DNA from: Chamaea fasciata
Taxonomy: Eukaryota > Chordata > Aves > Passeriformes > Sylviidae
Direction: 5' to 3'
Length of the DNA: 64,000 bases
Assembly (NCBI GenBank): GCA_029207755.1
Contig: JARCOQ010000067.1
Span: 496,001-560,000 of the forward strand
The notes beneath the pieces are model-generated. The model was not told the origin of the DNA, searched no databases, and saw nothing but the letters and a program-made list of their open reading frames with translations. The position numbers and the translations under genes are program-made. This document shows positions 22,459 through 36,200 of this stretch, piece after piece; within the stretch, counting starts at the first letter, position 1, and each line of letters begins with the position of its first letter.

Positions 22459-23847
22459 CTAGGGGACAGCCAGGGCACTCCCGGGGGACACCGAGGGGAC
22501 AGCCAGGGTACCCCAGGGACACCTGGGAACAGCCAGGAAACCCCCAGGGACACCTAGGGGACAGGCAGACCACTCCCAGGACACCAAAGGGACAGCCAGG
22601 GTACCCCAGGGACACCCAGGGCACCCCCAGGGACACCCAGGGCACCCACAGGGACACCTAGGGGACAGCCAGGGCACCCCCAGGGACACCTAGGGGACAG
22701 GCAGGGCACCCCCAGGGACACGTAGGGGACAGCCAGAGCACCCCAAGGACAGCCAGGGCACCCCCAGGGACACCTAGGGGACAGCAATGACACTCCAGGG
22801 ACAGCCAGGGCACCCCCAGGAACACCTAGGGGACAGCCATGGCACCCCCAGGGACACCAAGGGGACAGCCAGAGCACCACAAGGAGAGCCAGGGCACCCC
22901 CAGGGACACCTAAGGGACAGCCAGGGTACCCCAGGGGCACCAAGGGGACAGCCAGGGCACCCCGAGGGACACCTAGGGGACAGCCAGGGCACCCCAAGGA
23001 CACCTAGAGGACTACCAGATCACATCAAGTACAGCCAGGGAACCCCCAGGGACACCTAGGGGACCTCCAGGGCACCCCCAGGGACACCCTGGGCACCCCC
23101 AGGGACACCTAGTGGACAGCCAGGGCACCCCAGGGACAGCCAGGGCACCCCAGGGACACGTAGGGGACAGGCAGGGCACACCTAGGGACACCTAGGGGAC
23201 AGCCAGAGCACCCCCTGGGACAGCCAGGGCACCCCCAGGGACACCTAGGGGACAGCCAGGGCACTCCCAGGGACACCCTGGGCACCCCCAGGGACACCGA
23301 GGGCACAGCCAGGGCACCCTAGGTACAGCCAGGGCACCCTCAGGGACACCGAAGGCACAGCAAGGGCACCCCCAGGGACACCGAGGTCACAGCCAGGGCA
23401 CCCTAGGGACAGCCAGGGCACCCCAGGGACACCTAGTGGACAGGCATGGCACCCCCATGAACACCGAGGGGACAGTCAGGGCACCCCAGGGACACCTAGG
23501 GGACAAGCAGGAAACCCCAAGGGACACCTAGAGAAAGCCAGGGCAGCCCAGGGACACCCAGGGCACCCTCTGGGACACGTAGGAGACAGCCAGGGCACCC
23601 CCAGGGACACCTAGGGGACAGGCAGGGCACCCCCAGGGACACCAAGGGACAGCCAGGGCAGCCCAGGGACACCTAGGGGACAGGCAGGGCACCCCCAGGG
23701 ACACCTAAGGGACAGCCAGGGCAAACCCAGGGACACCAAGGGACAGCCAGGGCAGCCCAGGGACACCGAGGGGACAGGCAGGGCACGCCCAGGGACACCT
23801 AGGGGACAGCCAGGGCACCCCCAAGGACACCTACGGGACAGCCAGGG

Positions 23848-24549
23848 CACTCTAGGGACACCTAGGGGACAGCCAGAGCACCCCAAGGACGGCGAGGGCA
23901 CCGCAGGGACACCTTGGGGACAGCCAGGACACCCCAGGGAAACCCAGGGCACCCCCAGGGACACCTAGGGGCCCTCCAGGGCACCCCCAGGGACACCCTG
24001 GGTACTCCCAGGGACACCTAGGGGACAGGCAGGGCACTCCAAAGGACACCTAGGGACAGCAAGGGCCCCCCAGGGACAGCCAGGGCGCCCCCAGGGACAC
24101 CAAGGGGACAGCCAGGGCACCCCCAGGGACACCTAAGGGACTGCCAGGGCACCCCAGGGTCAGCCAGGGCACACCCAGGGACACCTAGGGGACAGCCAGA
24201 GCACCCCAAGGACAGCCAGGGCACCGCAGGGAACCCTAGGGACAGCCAGGACACCCCAGGGAAACCCAGGGCACCCCCAGAAACACCTAGGGGCCCTCCA
24301 GGGCACCCCCAGGGACACCCTGAGTACTCCCAGGGACACCTTGGGGACAGCCAGGGCACCCCAGGGACCGCCAGGGCGCCCCCAGGGACACCAAGGGGAC
24401 AGCCAGGGCACCCCCAGGGACACCCTGGGTACTCCCAGGGACACCTAGGGGACAGCCAGGGCACCCCCAAGGACACCTACGGACAGCCAGGGCACTCTAG
24501 GGACAGCAGGGCACACCCAGGGACACCTAGGGGACAAGCAGGGCACCCC
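23848..24549. repeat. Link segment of array before the 20-kb units
   Basis: The first part (23.85-24.06 kb) equals 12.95-13.16 kb. After a gap of about 386 bases relative to that copy, the rest equals 13.56-14.04 kb. Only 31/32-bp units are present. Single-base losses occur near 24.05, 24.48 and 24.51 kb, again in base runs. Confidence 0.8.
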
Positions 24550-27500
24550 AGGACAGCCCGGGCACACCCAGGGACACATAGGGGACAGCCAGAGCACCCC
24601 AAGGACAGCGAGGGCACCCCCAGGGACACCTAGGGGCCCTCCAGGGCACCCCCACGGACACTCAGGGCACCCCCAGGGACACCTAGTGGACAGCCAGGGC
24701 ACCCCAGTGACACCTAGGGCACAGCCAGGGCACCCTAGGGACAGCCAGGGCACCCCCAGGGACAGCCAGGGCACCCCCAGGGAAACCTAGGGGATAGGCA
24801 GGGCACCCCCAGGGACACCTAGGGGACAGCCAGGGCACCCCCAGGGACACCAAGGGGACAGCCAGGGTACCCCCAGGGACAGCCAGGGCACCCCCAGGGA
24901 CACTGACGAGACAGCCAGGGCAACCCAGGGACACCTAGGGCACAGCCAGGGCACCCTAGCGACAGCCAGGGCACCCGCAGGGACACCAAGGGGGACAGGC
25001 AGGGCACCCCTAGGGACCCCAAGAGGACAGCCAGAGCACTCGAAGGACAGCCAGGGCACCCCCAGGGCCACCTAGGGGACAGCCAGGGCACCCCAGGGAC
25101 AGCGAGGGTACCCCCAGGGACACCTAGGCGACCTCCACAGCACCCCCAGGGACACCCTGGGCACCCCAGGGACACCTAGGGGACAGTCAGGGCCCCCCAG
25201 TGAAACCTAGGGGACAGCCAGGGCACCCCAGGGACACCCAGGGCACCCCCAGGGATACGGACGGGACAGCCAGGGAACCCCAGGGACACACTGTGCACCC
25301 CCAGGGACACCCAGGGCACACCCAGGGACACCTAGGGGACAGCCAGGCACCCCAGAGACACCCATGGCACCCCCAGGGACACCTAGGGGACCTCCAGGGC
25401 GCCCCCAAGGACACATAGGGGACAGATAGGGCACCCCCAGGGACACCTAGGGGACAGCCAGGACACCCCAGGGACAGCCAGGGCACCCCCAGGGCCACCC
25501 TGGGCACCCCTAGGGACACCTAGCGGACCTCCAGGGCACCCCCAGGGACACCTAGGGTACAGCCTGGGCCCCCCCAGGGACACTCAGGGCACCCCAGGGA
25601 CACCCATGGCACCCCCAGGGACACCTAGGGGACAGCCAGGGCACCCCCAGCGACACCCAGGGCACCCCCAGGGACACCGAGGGGACCGCCAGGGCACCCC
25701 AGGGACACCCAGGGCACCCCCAGGGACACCAAGGGGACCTCCAGGGCACCCCCAGGGACACCTAGGGGACAGCCAGGGCACCCCCAGGGACTCCGAGGGG
25801 ACAGCCAGGGCACCCCAGGGACACCCAGGGCACCCCCAGGGACACCTAGGGGACCTCCAGGTCACCCCCAGGGACACCTAGGGGACAGCCAGGGTACCCC
25901 CAGGGACACCGAGGGGACAGCCAGGGCACCCAAGGGACGCCCAGGGCACCCCCAGGGACACGTAGCGGACAGCCAGGGCACCCTAGGGACAGCCAGGGCT
26001 CCCCCAGGGACACCTAGGGGACAGCCAGGGCACCCCAGGGTCACCTGGGGGACAGCAAGGGCACCCCCAGGGACACCTAGGGGACAGCCAGGGCACTCCC
26101 AAGGACACCTAGGGGACAGCGAAGGCACCCCAGGGACACCTAGGGGACAGCAAGGGCACCCCAGGGACACCTGGGGGACAGCCTGGGCACCCCCAGGGAC
26201 ACCCTGGCCACCCCCAGGGACACCTAGGGGACAGCCTGGGCACCCCAAGGGACAACCAGGGCACCCCCAGGGACACCGAGGGGACTGCCAGGGCATTCCC
26301 AGGGACACCTAGGGGACAGCCAGGGCACCCCAGGGACACCTAGGGGACAGCCAGGGCACCCCCAGGGACAGCCAGGGCACCCCCAGGGACAGCCAGGGAC
26401 AGCCAGGGCACCCCCAGGGACACATAGGGGACAGACAGGGCACCCCAGGGACACCCAGGGCACCCCCAGGGACACCTAGGGGACAGCCAGGGCACCCCCA
26501 GGGACAGCCAGGGAACCCCCAGGGACACGTACGGGACAGCCAGGGCACCCCCAGGGACAGCCTGGGCACCCCCAGGGACAACCTGGGCACCCCGAGGGAC
26601 ACCTAGGGGACAGGCAGGGCACCCCCACGGACACCTAGGGGACAGCCATGGCACCCCAAGGGACAGCCAGAGCACCCCAAGGACAGCCAGGGCACCCCCA
26701 GGGACACCTAGGGGACAGCCAGGGCACTCCAGGGACAGCCAAGGCACCCCCAGGGACACCTAGGGGAGAGCCAGGGCACCCCCAGGGACAGCCAGGGCAC
26801 CCCCAGGGACACCTAGGGGACAGCCAGGGCACTCCAGGGACAGCCAAGGCACGCCCAGGGACACCTAGGGGAGAGCCAGGGCACCTCCAGGGACACCTAG
26901 GGGATAGCCAGGACACACCCGGGAAACCCAGGGCACCCCACGGACACCCTGGGCACTCCCAGGGACACCTTGGGGACAGCCAGGGCACTCCGGTGAGAGC
27001 CAGGGCACCCCAGGGACACCTAGGGGACAGCCAGGGCACCCCCAGGAACACCTAGGAGACAGTCAGGGCACCCCCATGGACACCTAGGGGACAGTCAGGG
27101 CACCCCCAGGGATACCGAGGAGACAGCCAGGGCACCCCCAGGGACACCTAGGGGACAGGCAGGGCACCCCCAGGAACACCTCGGGGGCAGCCAAGGAAAC
27201 CCCAGGGACACCTAGGGGACAGCCAGGGCACGCCCAGGGACAGCCAGGGCACCCCCAGGGACAACGAGGGCACAGCCAGGGCACCCTAGGAACAGGCAGG
27301 GCACCCCCAGGGACACCTAGGGGACAAGCAGGGCACCCCCAGGGACACCTAGGGACAGCCAGGGCACCCCCAGGGACACCTAAAGGACAGCCAAGGCAAC
27401 CCCAGGGACACCAAAGGGACAGCCAGGGCACTCCCAGGGACACCAAGAGGACAGCCAGGGCACCCCCAGGGACACCTAGGGGAGAGCCAGGGCACTCCAG

Positions 27501-30500
27501 TGGAAGCCAGGGCACCCCCAGGGACACCTAGGGGACAGCCAGAGCACCCCCAGGGACACCTAGGGGACAGCCAGGGCACCCCAGGGACACATAGGGGACA
27601 GCCAGGGCATTCCAGGGACAGCCAGGGCGCACCCTGGGCACCCCAGGGACACCCAGGGCACCCTCAGGGACACGTAGGGGACAGCAGGGGCAACCCAGGG
27701 ACACCTGGGGCACAGCCAGGGAACCCCCAGGGACACCAAGGGACAGCCTGGGCAGCCCAGGGACACCTAGGGGACAGGCAGGGCACCCCCAGGGACACCT
27801 AAGGGACAGCCAGGGCAACCCCAGGGACACCGAGGGACAGCCAGGGCAGCCCAGGGACACCGAGGGACAGGCAGGGCACCCCCAGGGACACCTAGGGGAC
27901 AGCCAGGGCACCCCCAAGGACACCTACGGACAGCCAGGGCACTCTAGGAACAGCCAGGGCACCCCCAGGGACACCTAGGGGACAAGCAGGGCACCCCCAG
28001 GGACACCTAGGGACAGCCAGGGCACCCCCAGGGAAAGCCAGGGCACCCAGGGACATCCCGGGCACACCCAGGGAAACTAGGGGACAGCCAGAGCACCCCA
28101 AGGACAGCGAGAGCACCGCAGGGACACCTTGGGGACAGCCAGGACACCCCAGGGAAACCCCAGGGAACCCCCAGGGACACCTAGGGGCCCTCCAGGGCAC
28201 CCCCAGGGACACCCTGGGTACTCCTAGGGACACCTAGGGGACAGCCAGGGCACCCCAGGGACAGCCAGGGCGCCCCCAGGGGACACCAAGGGGACAGCCA
28301 GGGCACCCCAGGGTCAGCCAGGGAACCCCCAGGGACACCTAGGGGACAGCCAGGGCACTCCCAGGGACACCCTGGGCATCCCCAGGGACACCGAGGGCAC
28401 AGCCAGGGCACCCTAGGGACAGCCAGGGCACCCCCAGGGGACACCTAGGGGACAGGGATGGCACCCCCCATGAACACCGAGTGGACAGTCAGGGCACCCC
28501 AGGGACACCTAGGGGACAAGCAGGAAACCCCAAGGGACACCTAGAGAAAGCCAGGGCAGCCCACGGACACCCAGGGCACCCTCTGGGACACGTAGGAGAC
28601 AGCCAGGGCACCCCCAGGGACACCTAGGGGACAGGCAGGGCACCCCCAGGGACACCAAGGGACAGCCAGGGCAGCCCAGGGACACCTAGGGGACAGGCAG
28701 GGCACCCCCAGGGACACCTAAGGGACAGCCAGGGCAACCCCAGGGACACCAAGGGACAGCCAGGGCAGCCCAGGGACACCGAGGGGACAGGCAGGGCACA
28801 CCCAGGGACACCTAGGGGACAGCCCAGGGGCACCCCCAAGGACACCTACGGGACAGCCAGGGCACTCTAGGGACAGCCAGGGCACCCCCAGGGACACCTA
28901 GGGGACAAGCAGGGCACCCCCAGGGACACCTAGGGACAGCCAGGGCACCCCCAGGGACAGCCAGGGCACCCCCCAGGGACACCTAGGGGACAGCCAGAGC
29001 ACCCCAAGGACGGCGAGGGCACCGCAGGGACACCTTGGGGACAGCCAGGGCACCCAAGGGACGCCCAGGGCACCCCCAGGGACACGTAGCGGACAGCCAG
29101 GGCACCCTAGGGACAGCCAGGGCTCCCCCAGGGGACACCTAGGGGACAGCCAGGGCACCCCCAGGGTCACCTGGGGGACAGCAAGGGCACCCCCAGGGAC
29201 ACCTAGGGGACAGCCAGGGCACTCCCAAGGACACCTAGGGGACAGCGAAGGCACCCCAGGGACACCTAGGGGACAGCAAGGGCACCCCAGGGACACCTGG
29301 GGGACAGCCTGGGCACCCCCAGGGACACCCTGGCCACCCCCAGGGACACCTAGGGGACAGCCTGGGCACCCCAAGGGACAACCAGGGCACCCCCAGGGAC
29401 ACCGAGGGGACTGCCAGGGCATTCCCAGGGACACCTAGGGGACAGCCAGGGCACCCATAGGGACACGTAGGGGACAGCCAGGGCACCCCAGGGACAGCCA
29501 GGGCACCCCCAGGGACACCTAGGGAACAGCCAGGACACCCCCAGGGACACCTAGAGGGAGACAGCCAGGGCACCCCCAGGGACACCCTGGCCACCCCAGG
29601 GACACCTAGGGGACAGCCTGGGCACCCCAAGGGACAACCAGGGCACCCCCAGGGACACCGAGGGGACTGCCAGGGCATTCCCAGGGACACCTAGGGGACA
29701 GCCAGGGCACCCCAGGGACACCTAGGGGACAGCCAGGGCACCCCCAGGGACAGCCAGGGCACCCCCAGGGACAGCCAGGGACAGCCAGGGCACCCCCAGG
29801 GACACATAGGGGACAGACAGGGCACCCCAGGGACACCCAGGGCACCCCCAGGGACACCTAGGGGACAGCCAGGGCACCCCCAGGGACAGCCAGGGAACCC
29901 CCAGGGGACACGTACGGGACAGCCAGGGCACCCCCAGGGACAGCCTGGGCACCCCCAGGGACAACCTGGGCACCCCGAGGGACACCTAGGGGACAGGCAG
30001 GAAACCCCAAGGGACACCTAGAGAAAGCCAGGGCAGCCCACGGACCCCCAGGGCACCCACTGGGACACGTAGGAGACAGCCAGGGCACCCCCAGGGACAC
30101 CTAGGGGACAGGCAGGGCACCCCCAGGGACACCAAGGGACAGCCAGGGCAGCCCAGGGACACCTAGGGGACAGGCAGGGCACCCCCAGGGACACCTAAGG
30201 GACAGCCAGGGCAACCCCAGGGACACCAAGGGACAGCCAGGGCAGCCCAGGGACACCGAGGGGACAGGCAGGGCACCCCCAGGGACACCTAGGGGACAGC
30301 CAGGGCACCCCCAAGGACACCTAGGGGACAGCCAGGGCACTCTAGGGACAGCCAGGGCACCCCCAGGGACACCTAGGGGACAAGCAGGGCACCCCCAGGG
30401 ACACCTAGGGACAGCCAGGGCACCCCCAGGGACAGCCAGGGCACCCCCAGGGACACCTAGGGGACAGCCAGAGCACCCCAAGGACGGCGAGGGCACCGCA

Positions 30501-33247
30501 GGGACACCTTGGGGACAGCCAGGACACCCCAGGGAAACCCAGGGCACCCCCAGGGACACCTAGGCGCCCTCCAGGGCACCTCCAGGGACACCCTGGGTAC
30601 TCCCAGGGACACCTAGGGGACAGCCATGGCACCCCAGGGACAGCCAGGGCACCCCCAGGGAAACTTAGAGGACAGCCAGGGCACTCCAGTGACAGACAGG
30701 GCACCACCAGGGACACCTAGGGGACAGCCAGGGCACTCCCAAGGATACCTAGGGGACAGCAAGGGCCCCCCAGGGACACCTAGAGGGCAGCAAGGGCACC
30801 CCAGGGACACCGAGGGACAGCCAAGGTACCCCAAGGAGACCCAGGGCATCCCCAGGGACACCTCGGGGACAGCCAGGGCACCCCCAGGGACACCGAGAGG
30901 ACCGCTACGGCACCGCAGGGACACGCAGGGGACAGCCAGGGCACCCCAGAGACACCCGGGGCACCCTCAGGGACACCGAGGGGACAGGGAGGGCACCCCC
31001 AGGGACATATAGGGGGCAGCCTGGGCACCGCAGGGACAGCCAGGGCACACCCAGGGATACCTAGGGGAAGCCAAGGCAACCCCAGGGACACCAAAGGGAC
31101 AGCCAGGGCGCCCCCAGGGCACCCCAGGGACACCCAGGGCGCCCCCAGGGACATTTAGGGGACAGCCAGGGCAACCCCAGAGACACCTAGGGGACAGCCA
31201 GGGCACCCCAGGGACAGCCAGGGCGCCCCCAGGGACACCAAGGGGACAGCCAGGGAACCCCCAGGGAAACCTAGGGGACAGCCAGAGCACCCCCAGGGCC
31301 ACCTAGGGGACAGCCAGGGCACCCCAGGGACACATAGGGGACAGCCAGGGCATTCCAGGGACAGCCAGGGCGCCCCCTGGGCACCCCAGGGACACCCAGG
31401 GCACCCTCAGGGACACGTAGGGGACAGCAGGGGCACCCCAGGGACACCTAGCGCACAGCCAGGGAACCCCCAGGGACACCAAGGGACAGCCAGGGCAGCC
31501 CAGGGACACCTAAGGGACAGGCAGGGCACCCCCAGGGACACCTAGGGGACAGCCAGGGCACCCAAGGGACGCCCAGGGCGCCCACAGGGATACGTACGGG
31601 ACAGCCAGGGCACCCTAGGGACAGCCAGGGCTCCCCCAGGGACACCTAGGGGACAGCCAAGGCACCCCCGGGGTCACCTGGGGGACAGCAAGGGCACCCC
31701 CAGGGACACCTAGGGGACAGCCAGGGCACTCCCAAGGACACCTAGGGGACAGCGAAGGCACCCCGGGGACACCTAGGGGACAGTAAGGGCACCCCAGGGA
31801 CACCTGGGGGACAGCCACGGCACCCCCAGGGACACCCAGGGCACCCCCAGGGACACCGAGGGGACAGCCAGGGCACCCCCAGGGACACATAGGTGACAGC
31901 TAGGGCACCCCAGGGCCACTTAGGGAAAGCCAGGGCACCCCAGGGACAGCCAGGGCACCCCCAGGGACACCTAGGGAGAAGCCAGGACACCCCCAGGGAC
32001 ACCTAGGGGACAGCCTGGGCACCCCAAGGGACAACCAGGGCACCCCCAGGGACACCGAGGGGACTGCCAGGGCATTCCCAGGGACACCTAGGGGACAGCC
32101 AGGGCACCCCAGGGACACCTAGGGGACAGACAGGGCACCCCAGGGACAGCCAGGGCACCCCCAGGGACACCGAGGGGACAGCCAGGGCACGCCCAGGGAC
32201 AGCCAGGGCACCCGCAGGGCACCCAGGGGACACCCAAGGAACCCCCAGGGACACGTACGGGACAGCCAGGGCACCCCCAGGGACAACCTGGGCACCCCCA
32301 GGGACACCTAGGGTACAGGCAGGGCACCCCCACGGACACCTAGGGGACAGCCATGGCACCCCAAGGAACAGCCAGAGCACCCCAAGGAAAGCCAGGGCAC
32401 CCCCAGGGCCACCTAGGGGACAGCCAGGGCACTCCAGGGACAGCCAGGGCACCCCCAGGGACACCTAGGGGACAGCCAGGGCACCCCCAGGGACACCTAG
32501 GGGACAGCCAGGACACACCCGGGAAACCCAGGGCACCCCACGGACACCCTGGGCACTCCCAGGGACACCTTGGGGACAGCCAGGGCACTCCGGTGAGAGC
32601 CAGGGCACCCCCAGGGACACCTAGGGGACCTCCAGGGCACCCCAGGGACACCTAGTGGACCGCCAGAGCACCCCAAGGACAGCAAGGCCACCCCCAGGGC
32701 CACCTAGGGGACAGCAAGGGCACCCCAGAGACACCTAGGGGACAGCCAGGGCACTCCCTGGGACACGCTGGGCACCCCCAGGGACTCCTAGGGGAAAGCC
32801 AGGGCACCCCCAGAGACACCGAGAACACTGCTAGGGCACCCTAGGGACAGCCAGGGCACCCCCAGGGACACCTAGGGGACAGGCATGGCATTCCCAGGGA
32901 CACCTAGGGGATAGCCAGGGCACCCCCAGGGATACCGAGGGGACAGCCAGGGCACCCCCAGGGACACCTAGGGGACAGCCAGGGCACCCTAGGGACAGCC
33001 AGGGCACCCCCAGGGACACCTAGGGGACAGCCAGGGAACCCCCAGGGACACCTAGGGGACAGCCAGGGCACCCCTAGGGACACCTAGGGGGCACCAAGGC
33101 ACCCCCAAGGACACCTACGGGACAGCCAGGGCACTCGAGGGAGAGCCAGGGCACCCCCAGGGACACTTAGGGGACAGTCAGGGCACCCCCAGGGACACCG
33201 AGGGGACAGCCAGGGCACCCCCAAGGACACCTAGGGGACAAGAAGGG

Positions 33248-36200
33248 CATTCCCAGGGACACCTAGGGACAGCTAGGGCACCCCCAGGGACAGCCAGGGC
33301 ACCCGCAGGAACACCTCGGACACAGGCAGGGCACCCCCAGGGACACCTAGGGGAAAGCCAGGGCACCCCCAGGGACACGTAGGGGACAGCCAGGGCACCC
33401 CAGGGACACCCAGGGCACCCCCAGGGACACATAGGGGACAGCCAGGGCACCCCCAGGGACAACCTGAGTACTCCCAGGGACACCTAGGGGACAGCCAGGG
33501 CACCCCAGGGACAGCCAGGGCGCCCCCAGGGACACCAAGGGGACAGCCAGGGCACCCCCAGGGACACCCTGGGTACTCCCAGGGACACCTAAGGGACAGC
33601 CAGGGCACCCGAGGGACACCAAGGGCACCCCCAGGGAAACCTAGGGGACAGTCAAGGAACACCAGGGACCCCCTGGGCACCCCCAGGGACACCAAGGGCA
33701 CCCCCAGGGACACCTAGGGGACAGCCTGGGCACCCCCAGGGACAGCCAGGGCACCCCCAGGGACACCTAGGGGACAGCCAGGGCACTCCCAGGGACACCC
33801 TGGGCACCCCCAGGGACACCGAGGGCACAGCCAGGGCACCCTAGGTACAGCCAGGGCATTCTCAGGGACACCGAAGGCACAGCAAGGGCACCCCCAGGGA
33901 CACCGAGGGCACAGCCAGGGCACCCTACGGACAGCCAGGGCACCCCCAGGGACACCTAGGGGACAGGTATGGCACCCTCAGGGACACCGAATGCACAGCA
34001 AGGGCACCCCCAGGGACACCGAGGGCACAGCCAGGGCACCCTAGGGACAGCAAGGGCACCCCCAGGGACACCTAGGGGACAGGTATGGCACCCTCATGAA
34101 CACCGAGGGGACAGTCAGGGCACCCCAGGGACACCTAGGGGACAAGCAGGAAACCCCAAGGGACACCTAGAGAAAGCCAGGGCAGCCCAGGGACACCCAG
34201 GGCACCCTCGGGGACACGTAGGAGACAGCCAGGGCACCCCCAGGGACAGCAAGGGACAGCCAGGGCAGCCCAGGGACACCGAGGGGACAGGCAGGGCACC
34301 CCCAGGGACACCTAGGGGACAGCCAGGGCACCCCCAAGGACACCTACGGGACAGCCAGGGCACTCTAGGGACAGCCAGGGCACCCCCAGGGACACCTAGG
34401 GGACAAGCAGGGCACCCCCAGGGACACCTAGGGACAGCCAGGGCACCCCCAGGGACACCTAGGGGACAGCCAGAGCACCCCAAGGACGGCGAGGGCACCG
34501 CAGGGACACCTTGGGGACAGCCAGGACACCCCAGGGAAACCCAGGGCACCCCCAGGGACACCTAGGGGCCCTCCAGGGCACCCCCAGGGACACCCTGGGT
34601 ACTCCCAGGGACACCTAGGGGACAGCCATGGCACCCCAGGGACAGCCAGGGCACCCCCAGGGAAACTTAGGGGACAGGCAGGGCACTCCAGTGACAGACA
34701 GGGCACCCCCAGGGACACCTAGGGAACAGCCAGGGCACTCCCAAGGACACCTGGGGGACAGCCAGGGCACCCCAAGGGACACCGAGGGACAGCCAAGGTA
34801 CCCCAAGGAGACCCAGGGCACCCCCAGGGACACCTCGGGTACAGCCAGGGCACCCCCAGGGACACCGAGGGGACAGGGAGGGCACCCCCAGGGACACATA
34901 GGGGGCAGCCTAGGCACCGCAGGGACAGCCAGGGCACCCCCAGGGACACGTAGGGGACAGCCAGGGCACCCCAGGGATAGCAAGGGCACACCCAGGGATA
35001 CATAGGGGAAGCCAGGGCACCCCCAGGGACACCTAGAGGACAGCCAAGGCAACCCCAGAGACACCAAAGGAACAGCCAGGGCGCCCCCAGGGCACCCCAG
35101 GGACACCCAAGGCACCCCCAGGGACATTTAGGGGACAGCCAGGGCGCCCCCAGAGACACCTAGGGGACAGCCAGGGCACCCCAGGGACAGCCAGGGCGCC
35201 CCCAGGGACACCAAGGGGACAGCAAGGGCACCCCCAGGGACACCTAGGGGAGAGCCAGGGCACTCCAGTGGAAGCCAGGGCACCCCCAGGGACACCTAGG
35301 GGACAGCCAGGTCACCCCAGGGACACATAGGGGACAGCCAGGGCATTCCAGAGACAGCCAGGGCGCCCCCTGGGCACCCCAGGGACACCCAGGGCACCCT
35401 CAGGGACACGTAGGGGACAGCCAGGGCACCCCCAGGGACACCTAGGGGACAAGAAGGGCACCCCCAGGGACACCTAGGGACAGCTAGGGCACCCCCAGGG
35501 ACAGCCAGGGCACCCGCAGGAACACCTCGGACACAGGCAGGGCACCCCCAGGGACACCTAGGGGACAGCCAGGGCACCCCCCAGGGACACCTAGGGGACT
35601 GCCAGGGCACCCCAGGGTCAGCCAGGGCGCCCCCAGGGACACCTAGGCGACCTCCAGGTCACCCCCAGGGACACCTAGGGGACAGCCAGGGCACCCCCAG
35701 GGACACCGAGGGGACAGCCAGAGCACCCAAGGGACACCCAGGGCACCCCCAGTGACACCTAGGGGACAGCAAGGGCACCCCAGGGACGCCAAGGGGACAG
35801 CCAGAGCACCCCCGGGACAGCCAGGGCTCCCCCAGGGACACCTAGGGGACAGCCAGGGCACCCCCAGGGTCACCTGGGGGACAGCCAGGGCACCACCAGG
35901 GACACTGAGGGGCCAGCCAGGGCCCCCAGGGACAGCCAGGGCGCCCCCAGGGACACCATGGGGACAGCCAGGGCCCCCCCAGGGACACCTAGGGGACTGC
36001 CAGGGCACCCCAGGGTCAGCCAGGGCACACCCAGGGAAACCTAGGGGACAGCCAGAGCACCCCCAGGGACACCCTGGGCACCCCCAGGGACACCTAGGGG
36101 ACAGTCAGGGCCCCCCAGTGAAACCTAGGGGACAGCCAGGGCACCCCAGGGACACCCAGGGACCCCCAGGGATACGGACGGGACAGCCAGGGAACCCCAG

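Larger units (their letters stand above)
20641..23847. repeat. 3.2-kb tandem unit, second copy (carries island C)
   Basis: Repeats 17424-20640. It is ten bases shorter by the end of the island: four single-base losses in array units (near 21.61, 21.75, 21.81 and 21.89 kb) and six net losses inside the island. Further one-base gains and losses lie at about 22.48 (GGGGG), 22.58 and 23.42 kb. Almost all differences are indels in runs of one base; I noted one substitution (GCAAACCC at about 23.72 kb). Confidence 0.85.
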
